Below are positions 58,636 to 64,000 of a stretch of DNA of 64,000 bases, one piece after another (positions within the stretch are counted from its first letter, which is position 1; the number at the start of each line of letters is the position of its first letter). The stretch comes from Paracoccaceae bacterium (GTDB taxonomy: Bacteria > Pseudomonadota > Alphaproteobacteria > Rhodobacterales > Rhodobacteraceae). The notes under the pieces were generated by a model that was given only the letters and a program-made list of their open reading frames with translations, had not been told where the DNA came from and searched no databases. Both the position numbers and the translations under genes were made by a program. The stretch lies in NCBI GenBank assembly GCA_030697175.1, contig JAUYQR010000003.1:1-64000 (forward strand), read 5' to 3'.

Positions 58636-60294
58636 ATGGTTGATGAAAACACTCAAGTTCATGCCCCGGCGCGCCGCGCCGCGATGGGAGTGTGGTCGAC
58701 AGGGGCGGTCCTGATCGCGCTGATCGTGCTTGCGCCGCTTGCCTCGATCCTGTGGATCGCGTTTCACCCGACCGAAAACATCTGGCCGCACCTGATGGCG
58801 ACGGTGTTGCCGCGTTATCTGGCGACCACGCTCACCCTGATGCTGGGCGTGGCGGTGCTGACGGCTGCGGCGGGGACCGGGGCGGCTTGGCTGGTGACGA
58901 TGTACCGCTTTCCGGGGCGGGGCTGGCTGAGCCATGCGCTTTTGTTCCCGCTGGCGATTCCGGCCTATGTCGGGGCCTATGCGCTGGTTGATTTCCTCGA
59001 TTACGCCGGGCCGTTGCAGACCGCGCTGCGCAGCGGTTTTGGCTGGGCCTCGGCGCGGGACTACTGGTTTCCGCAGACACGCTCGCTCTGGGCCGCCGTG
59101 CTGGTGCTTTCGGCGGCGCTTTACCCTTACGTCTATCTTCTGGCGCGGGCGGCGTTCCGCGAACAGCCGGGCTGCACCTATCACGTCGCGCGGGCGCTTG
59201 GGGTCGGGCCGTGGGGCCTGTTCCTGCGCGTCGGCCTGCCAATGGCGCGCCCGGCCATCGCGGCAGGCGTGGCGCTGGCCTTGATGGAGACGGTGGCCGA
59301 TTACGGCACGGTCTACCACTTCGGCGTGCAGACGCTGACCACGGGGATCTTCTCCACCTGGCTGAACGGCAGCAATGCGGGCGGGGCGGCGCAGATTGCC
59401 GGGGTGGTGCTGGTCTTGATTTTCCTTCTGGTGATGCTGGAGCGGATCGGGCGGCGCAATGCGCGGTTTCACGCGATGAACCGCAGCGTGCGCCCGATCG
59501 AGCCGGCCGCTCTTGGCGGCGCGCGCGGCTGGCTGGCCTTTGCCGCCTGCATGGTGCCGTTCGGGATCGGCTTCGTGTTGCCGGTCATGGTGATGGCGGG
59601 CAATTCGCTGGCTGCACCCGAAGGCTGGCTGGCACCGGGGCTGGGCGCGGCGCTGGTCAACACGCTGGTGGTGGCGGGCGCGGCTTCGCTGGCCACGGTG
59701 GGGGCGGCGCTGTTTCTGGTTTACGGCGTGCGGATGGCCGGGCGCGGCATCGCGCGCGTTGTGCTGCCGGTGACGCTGCTTGGCTATGCCGCACCGGGGG
59801 CGGTGCTGGCGCTGGGGCTGCTGATCCCCTTGGCGGCGCTGGATCACCGGTTGGCCGACGCGATCGAGGCGCTGACTGGCCATGACCCCGGACTGCTGAT
59901 CACAGGCACCGCCTTTGCGCTGGGGCTGGCCTACCTCGTGCGGTTCTTCGGCATTGCACAGGGCGCGCTGGATGCGGCCTTCGGGCGCGTTTCGCCTTCG
60001 TTGCCGATGGCGGCGCGGTCGCTTGGCCGCACCGCAGGCGGGGCGCTGAGTTCGGTCTACCTGCCGCTGATGCGCGGATCGGTTGCAACGGCGTTGCTGG
60101 TGGTGTTCGTCGATTGCGTCAAGGAACTGCCCGCCACGCTGCTGCTGCGCCCGTTCAACTACAACACCCTGTCGACGCGGGTGTTCGAGCTTGCCAGCCT
60201 CGAGCGGCTGAGCGAGGCCGCCCCCGCCGCGCTTCTGGTGATGGCGGTGGGCCTTGCCGCAGTAGCACTTCTGGCACGCGCCAACCGGGATTGA
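58636..60294 (+). CDS. Iron(III)-type ABC transporter permease (FbpB/AfuB-like, fused two-domain)
   Basis: The 552-residue protein is a fused permease with about 12 helices and two BPD-type domains (about residues 60-275 and 320-545). Each has an EAA loop: YHVARALGVGPWGLFLRVGLPMARPA and MAARSLGRTAGGALSSVYLPLMRGS. The sequence pattern (PLAIPAYVGAYALVDFLDYAGPLQ, DCVKELPATLLLRPFNYNTL) is that of FbpB/SfuB ferric iron permeases. No ATPase or binding protein is adjacent, so its partners must be elsewhere. Confidence 0.9.
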   Translation: MVDENTQVHAPARRAAMGVWSTGAVLIALIVLAPLASILWIAFHPTENIWPHLMATVLPRYLATTLTLMLGVAVLTAAAGTGAAWLVTMYRFPGRGWLSHALLFPLAIPAYVGAYALVDFLDYAGPLQTALRSGFGWASARDYWFPQTRSLWAAVLVLSAALYPYVYLLARAAFREQPGCTYHVARALGVGPWGLFLRVGLPMARPAIAAGVALALMETVADYGTVYHFGVQTLTTGIFSTWLNGSNAGGAAQIAGVVLVLIFLLVMLERIGRRNARFHAMNRSVRPIEPAALGGARGWLAFAACMVPFGIGFVLPVMVMAGNSLAAPEGWLAPGLGAALVNTLVVAGAASLATVGAALFLVYGVRMAGRGIARVVLPVTLLGYAAPGAVLALGLLIPLAALDHRLADAIEALTGHDPGLLITGTAFALGLAYLVRFFGIAQGALDAAFGRVSPSLPMAARSLGRTAGGALSSVYLPLMRGSVATALLVVFVDCVKELPATLLLRPFNYNTLSTRVFELASLERLSEAAPAALLVMAVGLAAVALLARANRD

Positions 60295-60334
60295 GCCTTG
60301 CGATACGCCTGCCGGAACGTTATTTGAACGATGT

Positions 60335-60410
60335 GCCTCTATAGCTCAGCTGGTAGAGCACCTGATTTGTAATCAGGGGGTCGCGGGTTCAAGTCCTGCT
60401 GGGGGCACCA
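60335..60410 (+). tRNA. tRNA-Thr (anticodon TGT)
   Basis: A complete 76-nt cloverleaf: acceptor GCCTCTA with TGGGGGC, discriminator A, encoded CCA, D-arm GCTCAGCTGGTAGAGC and anticodon stem CCTGA/TCAGG around TTTGTAA, giving TGT. The T-loop is TTCAAGT. No integrase or direct-repeat attachment site is seen beside it. Confidence 0.95.
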
Positions 60411-60599
60411 TCATCCACATCGTTGACGCGTATCGTTGATGCCGGCAAGGCGCATGCGGGGGCAAGTGGCCACCGCCTTCCGACGGCTGCGACCCAATAA
60501 AAGAACTTGATCGGCCGCGAGACGCGGTCCAACCTGCAGATACTGCTGGTTTGCAGTCTATTGCCTTCGTGTAACGAGTTCATGTCAAAGGGACTGTTT

Positions 60600-61232
60600 A
60601 TGACTTTAGCGTTTTCTGCGGTCAGCAGGGGTATCCGGCTTTCGAACTCTGTCGCGGCAGGGGTCGTGGCCAGCATACTGTTCCTGCTTTTCGTCGCGAC
60701 CCTATTCCTGCTCGGTGATGCCGACGTTTCGGTGTATCTGCGCGATCCCGCCGTGGTCTTCGAATATTCGCCATTTGCCGGGATCATCTCTTACGTTGGC
60801 ATCCTTGCCACCTTCAGCGCGGCGGCGATCTGTCTGTTTGCATCGGCTCAAAGCCCGCAGGATGCGGCCCTTTTGCGTGCCATCGGCCTGTTCGGGCTGC
60901 TGATCGCGACGGATGATCTGCTGATGCTGCACGAAGAGGTCTTTCCCAAGATTGTCGGCCTTCCCGAACGCCTGGTGCTGATCAGCTACTTCGTCATCGC
61001 GGCCGGAATCGCGGTGCTGCACCGGGTGGCGATCTTGCGGGGACCGACGGCCGGCCTGATTCTGGCGATCCTGCTTTTGGGCGGGTCGGTCCTGGTGGAC
61101 ATCCTGGTCGAGTATTCACCGGCAGAGGTGGTTGTCGAGGATGGCCTGAAGTTCGTCGGGCTGATTGTCTGGTCGGTCTACTGGATCAACCGCGCCAGCG
61201 CTGCGGTTGCGGCACTTCGGTCGCCGGCATGA
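60600..61232 (+). CDS. Multi-helix membrane protein of unknown function
   Basis: The 210-residue protein has six or so predicted helices. An acidic/histidine cluster, IATDDLLMLHEEVFP, sits at the end of the third or fourth helix, and a second acidic patch (VDILVEYSPAEVVVEDGLK) lies later. The pattern of Asp-Asp and His-Glu-Glu could be a metal or catalytic site in the membrane, but I recognise no family. AAAGGGA precedes the ATG; earlier in-frame ATGs are possible. The DNA is slightly AT-richer near the start. Confidence 0.6.
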   Translation: MTLAFSAVSRGIRLSNSVAAGVVASILFLLFVATLFLLGDADVSVYLRDPAVVFEYSPFAGIISYVGILATFSAAAICLFASAQSPQDAALLRAIGLFGLLIATDDLLMLHEEVFPKIVGLPERLVLISYFVIAAGIAVLHRVAILRGPTAGLILAILLLGGSVLVDILVEYSPAEVVVEDGLKFVGLIVWSVYWINRASAAVAALRSPA

Positions 61233-61265
61233 AAGGCCCGCCGCGCGGCTGAACAGGCAAGCGTG

Positions 61266-61673
61266 TCAGTCGGACTCTTCCGGTCTGGGCGGAACGCGCC
61301 GCGTCGCCTGCGTGGCGGGCAGCTTTCCGTCCGCCTGCGGTCGCTCGACGACGCCGAAGAATTGCAACGCCTGCTCAAGGTCTGACCGGCCCTTCGCCTC
61401 GGTGCCGTTCAGCGAGGCGACAAGCGTGTCAAAGCGTTGGCGCAGGGCCTTCTTTTCGTCGCCCTTGCAGGCGTTCCACGAGCGGCCCTGCAGCCCCATG
61501 ACCAGCACGTAATAGCCGATGAAATGTGGCCGCGAGCCGGACAGCAAAAGCCGTCTGTAAGCCTCGTCCGGGCCAAGGGCGCGGATCTCGTCGGCTGACG
61601 TGATCCCGGCCTTTGCAAACGCCACTTCCGACGCGGGGCCAAGGTTGGGGATCGACGAGACCGGATCACTCAC
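61266..61673 (-). CDS. TfoX C-terminal-domain protein
   Basis: The 135-residue protein carries the TfoX/Sxy C-terminal domain (about residues 5-90): SIPNLGPASEVAFAKAGITSADEIRALGPDEAYRRLL, a helix-hairpin-helix-like fold, then GYYVLVMGLQGRSWNACKGDEKKALRQRFD. TfoX regulates competence in gammaproteobacteria. The N-terminal TfoX domain is missing here, and stand-alone C-terminal-domain proteins have no established role. Its Pro-rich tail is not conserved-looking. Confidence 0.82.
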   Translation of the reverse strand: MSDPVSSIPNLGPASEVAFAKAGITSADEIRALGPDEAYRRLLLSGSRPHFIGYYVLVMGLQGRSWNACKGDEKKALRQRFDTLVASLNGTEAKGRSDLEQALQFFGVVERPQADGKLPATQATRRVPPRPEESD

Positions 61674-61693
61674 GGGATTGCCTGCCTCGGATG

Positions 61694-61717
61694 ACGAAAG
61701 CCAGCCTGTTGGCTGGC
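61694..61717 (-). terminator. Hairpin after the Gln-rich small gene
   Basis: Minus-strand stem GCCAGCC/GGCTGGC with an AACA loop is followed by TTTCG. It lies between the small Gln-rich gene and the TfoX-domain gene. The T-tract is short. Confidence 0.5.
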
Positions 61718-61739
61718 CCGTTGGAGGGGGAGGCCGATA

Positions 61740-61868
61740 TCAGATCGCGGCCCAGTCCTTGAAGATCGTCTGGCTGCCCTGCTGCTGGCTGGAGCCCGTT
61801 TGCTGGGTCTGCTGCTGCGGCGGCGTCTGTGACCCGCCCTGTTGCTGAGGGGAAGGTTTCTTGGCCAT
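61740..61868 (-). CDS. Very short Gln-rich protein
   Basis: A 42-codon frame starts MAKKPSPQQQGGSQTPPQQQ, is rich in Gln, Ser, Thr and Pro and ends in an IFKDWAAI tail. It has no signal peptide or membrane helix. A hairpin with a short T run lies after its stop, consistent with an independent transcript. The low-complexity body with a distinct hydrophobic C-terminus suggests a short linear motif presented on a flexible arm. No family is recognised. Confidence 0.45.
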   Translation of the reverse strand: MAKKPSPQQQGGSQTPPQQQTQQTGSSQQQGSQTIFKDWAAI

Positions 61869-62032
61869 GTAACTGCTCCGTCTGCTGGCTCTTGCGCGTT
61901 GATTTCTTCATGTTGCCGGACGCCTGGGCGAAGGCAAGACGGCATCATGACGATTTTGCGACGCTTTCGCCGAACTGTGCGGCGCGCGCAACACTTCGGC
62001 GATCACGTCAGCGTGCGCCCGGTGGCGGCGGG

Positions 62033-62236
62033 TCAGTCGGCTGCAACCGTCGCCGGATAGCCCGCCGCATCAAGGGCTGCCAGAACGGCTGGCACCGGCG
62101 CAGGCCCGCTGGCCGTGACCTGACGCAAGGTCAGGTCAACCGTGACGGATCCCGCCCCCTCGACCCGCGCAAGGGCGGCTTCGACAGTCGCCTTGCAATG
62201 GCCGCAGGACATGTCAGGAACGAGGAACGTAGTCAT
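62033..62236 (-). CDS. CopZ-like heavy-metal-binding chaperone
   Basis: The 67-residue protein is a single HMA domain with metal-binding motif MSCGHC (about residues 9-14) in TTFLVPDMSCGHCKATVEAALARVEG. Such proteins carry Cu(I) to CopA-type ATPases or regulators. AAGGATG precedes the ATG at 62236; a longer upstream start is unlikely. No copper ATPase or CueR-like regulator is adjacent, so the partner must be distant. Confidence 0.88.
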   Translation of the reverse strand: MTTFLVPDMSCGHCKATVEAALARVEGAGSVTVDLTLRQVTASGPAPVPAVLAALDAAGYPATVAAD

Positions 62237-62357
62237 CGCATCATCCTTGTGCAAAAGCATGTGGCATGGAAGTGCCGCAGCGCGCCAAGGTCAAGGGCGA
62301 TCACGATCAGCGCCTGGTTTCCGTTTCGGCCCAATGGCTTGCACCTGCCCGATTTTC

Positions 62358-62450
62358 AAAGCGGTTTGGAAAGCGCAAATCGCTCAGAAAAAATGATAAA
62401 ACAGTTTGGAAACTGCGTGTGGTTGCGGTAACACAAAAGCGGTTTGGACA
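62358..62450. promoter_or_regulatory. Three GTTTGGA repeats upstream of glgP
   Basis: GCGGTTTGGAAAGCGC, ACAGTTTGGAAACTGC and GCGGTTTGGACA occur at 62361, 62401 and 62439. The GTTTGGA cores are 40 and 38 bp apart, close to four helical turns. The middle one is a symmetric CAGTTT-GG-AAACTG. The stretch is AT-rich. These look like operators for a sugar or glycogen regulator. Confidence 0.6.
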
Positions 62451-62535
62451 TTCTGCAAGGGTAATGCCGGCATTGTCTGCCAAGACCACTTGAAACCTGT
62501 CCGCCTTTGCCTAGGCTCAAACGAAGAGAACAGAT

Positions 62536-64000
62536 TTGCTGGACAAGCCCGTGACCGACCAGAGCCTTGCCCCGAATGTCCTGAAAGCCGACATCCTGCG
62601 GCACCTGACGTTCACCATCGGCAAGGACAGCCAGAACGCCAGCACCTACGATTGGCGGATGGCGCTGTCCTTCGCGATCCGCGACCGGATCGTGGAGCCG
62701 TGGTTCGCCTCTACGCGCCGGACCTGGGCCGAGGATCGCAAGCGGGTCTACTACCTGTCGATGGAATTCCTGATCGGCCGCATCCTTGAGGATGCGACGA
62801 TCAATCTGGGCCTGAATGACGCCGCCACCGCCGCGATGGCCGAGCTTGGTCAGGACATCGAAACCCTGATCGCCGATGAACCCGATGCGGCGCTCGGGAA
62901 TGGCGGGTTGGGGCGGCTGGCCGCCTGTTTCATGGAATCGATGGCGACGCTGGGCTGCCCCGCCTATGGCTACGGCATCCGCTACGAACACGGCCTCTTT
63001 CGCCAGCGGTTCGAGGGTGGGCGGCAGGTTGAAACCCCGGAAGACTGGCTGAAACAGGCCCATCCGTGGGAATTCGCACGCCCCGAATCCGCCTATACCA
63101 TCGGCTTCAAGGGTCATGTCGAAACGCGCGATGGCAAGGAGGTCTGGTTCCCCGGCGAAACCGTGTTTGCCGAGGCGCATGACACCCCGGTGATCGGCTG
63201 GAAAGGCAAATGGGCCAACACCCTGCGCCTGTGGGCCGCGAAACCCACCACGCAGTTCGATCTGGAGCGTTTCAACCGCGGTGATTACACCGCAGCGGCA
63301 GAGCCCGAAACACTGGCGCGCACCCTGGCGCGGGTGCTTTACCCCGATGACACCACCTATCAGGGCAAGGAACTGCGCCTGAAACAGGAATTCTTCCTGA
63401 CCTCTGCCGCCTTGCAAGACATCCTGCGCCGCTTTCTTGCCAGCCATTCCGATCTGAAACTGCTGCCGCAGTATGTGGCCATCCAGATGAACGATACCCA
63501 CCCCGCGATTGCAGGGCCGGAACTGATCCGCCTGCTGACCGACGTGCATGGGCTGACCTTCGACGAGGCGTTGACCAACGCCCGCGCCTGCCTTGGCTAC
63601 ACCAACCACACCCTGCTGCCCGAGGCGCTGGAGCGGTGGGCGACCTTTACCTTCGGCAACGTGTTGCCGCGCCACATGCAGATCGTCGAACGCATCGACA
63701 GCTGGCACCGCCGCGCCTACCCGAACCGGCCGCATTACGTGGGCATCGTCAAGCATCAGGAAGTGCGGATGGGCGAGTTGGCCTTCGTCATGTCGCACAA
63801 GGTGAACGGGGTTTCGGCGCTGCACTCCGATCTGGTGAAGACGAGCCTGTTTCCCGAACTCAATCGCCTGCATCCCGGCCGCATCATCAACCAGACCAAC
63901 GGTGTCACGCCGCGCCGCTGGCTGCGCATGTCGAACCGCCCGCTGTCGGGGCTGATCACCGACACCATCGGCGAGGGTTGGGAAGACAACCTTGACCGCC
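62536..64000 (+). CDS. glgP: Glycogen/starch phosphorylase, 5' part (runs off the window)
   Basis: About 488 residues of a glycogen phosphorylase are visible: LRHLTFTIGKD, RRTWAEDRKRVYYLSMEFLIGR, DEPDAALGNGGLGRLAACFMESMA and the MNDTHPAIAGPELIRLL substrate segment. The enzyme cleaves alpha-1,4-glucan to glucose-1-phosphate; the PLP site lies beyond the window end. In-frame stops exclude a start before TTG at 62536. GTG at 62551 is the alternative, and neither has a strong ribosome site. Three GTTTGGA repeats lie upstream. Confidence 0.93.
   Translation, partial: MLDKPVTDQSLAPNVLKADILRHLTFTIGKDSQNASTYDWRMALSFAIRDRIVEPWFASTRRTWAEDRKRVYYLSMEFLIGRILEDATINLGLNDAATAAMAELGQDIETLIADEPDAALGNGGLGRLAACFMESMATLGCPAYGYGIRYEHGLFRQRFEGGRQVETPEDWLKQAHPWEFARPESAYTIGFKGHVETRDGKEVWFPGETVFAEAHDTPVIGWKGKWANTLRLWAAKPTTQFDLERFNRGDYTAAAEPETLARTLARVLYPDDTTYQGKELRLKQEFFLTSAALQDILRRFLASHSDLKLLPQYVAIQMNDTHPAIAGPELIRLLTDVHGLTFDEALTNARACLGYTNHTLLPEALERWATFTFGNVLPRHMQIVERIDSWHRRAYPNRPHYVGIVKHQEVRMGELAFVMSHKVNGVSALHSDLVKTSLFPELNRLHPGRIINQTNGVTPRRWLRMSNRPLSGLITDTIGEGWEDNLDR

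Noticed and set aside
60335-60410. tRNA-Thr as an attachment site for an integrated element
   Set aside because: No integrase, no repeated tRNA 3' end and no compositional break in the following DNA within the window.

Overview
The window looks like chromosomal DNA from an alphaproteobacterium of the Rhodobacteraceae. GC content is high, and several gene families and signals are typical of that group: a DUF1127 protein, DUF6477, a DUF6456 protein resembling the gene-transfer-agent activator GafA, GapR/DUF2312, ScfR-type regulators, rpsI with an alanine/proline-rich N-terminal extension, and a recurrent intergenic hairpin followed by GGATATTTGG. I see no prophage, insertion sequence, CRISPR array or rRNA operon. 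Most of the sequence is ordinary chromosome with tightly packed, often overlapping operons.

Layout. 0.3-2.2 kb: a lipoprotein, tRNA-Gln and a BaiN-type flavoprotein. 2.2-7.3 kb (minus strand): a divergent NhaA-like antiporter, then a capsule-export pair (KpsT, KpsE) with kdsA and a VOC protein. 7.4-10.1 kb: a uracil-DNA glycosylase-like gene broken by short tandem duplications, an SseB-family protein and rplM-rpsI. 10.1-15.2 kb: a DUF1127 gene divergent from a MocR regulator, then a spermidine/putrescine-type ABC transporter with no binding protein. 15.2-19.4 kb (minus): a P-loop ATPase, metA, a hydrolase, ppk2 and tetR. 19.5-24.3 kb (minus): an OmpP1/FadL-type porin, an EamA exporter, a zinc alcohol dehydrogenase and guaA. 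24.5-34.1 kb: an MttB-family methyltransferase, DUF6477, the GafA-like gene, LysE, an aquaporin remnant, lipA, two c-type cytochromes, hpt, a RatA/Coq10-like protein and an esterase.

34.1-46.3 kb is a metabolic island for reductive pyrimidine breakdown. It has two RutR-like TetR regulators, an omega-amino acid aminotransferase, a beta-ureidopropionase-type hydrolase, dihydropyrimidinase and an NMT1/THI5-type ABC importer. Uptake, ring opening, decarbamoylation and beta-alanine transamination are therefore encoded together. The first enzyme, dihydropyrimidine dehydrogenase, is absent from the window. Two RutR-type palindromes lie in the divergent promoter region. A low-GC, three-helix membrane protein is inserted between the hydrolase and dihydropyrimidinase genes.

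46.4-52.2 kb holds an apparent sensory system: an ScfR-type regulator behind TTTGTAAA direct repeats, a stand-alone receiver, a two-helix membrane protein and a histidine kinase whose sensor is a whole sodium:solute symporter domain. A FliM/FliN-type protein follows. 52.2-55.1 kb encodes a sulfide/persulfide module with an FNR-like box upstream. 55.2-64 kb has a degenerate FadJ-like protein, GapR, an iron-type ABC permease, tRNA-Thr, several small genes, a CopZ-like chaperone and the 5' part of glgP behind three spaced GTTTGGA repeats.

The strongest leads are the multi-hit 14-bp expansions in the glycosylase gene, the low-GC membrane gene in the pyrimidine operon, the GafA-like gene with a CtrA-like box, the ScfR/symporter-kinase module, and a palindrome found exactly 4 nt after two unrelated stop codons.
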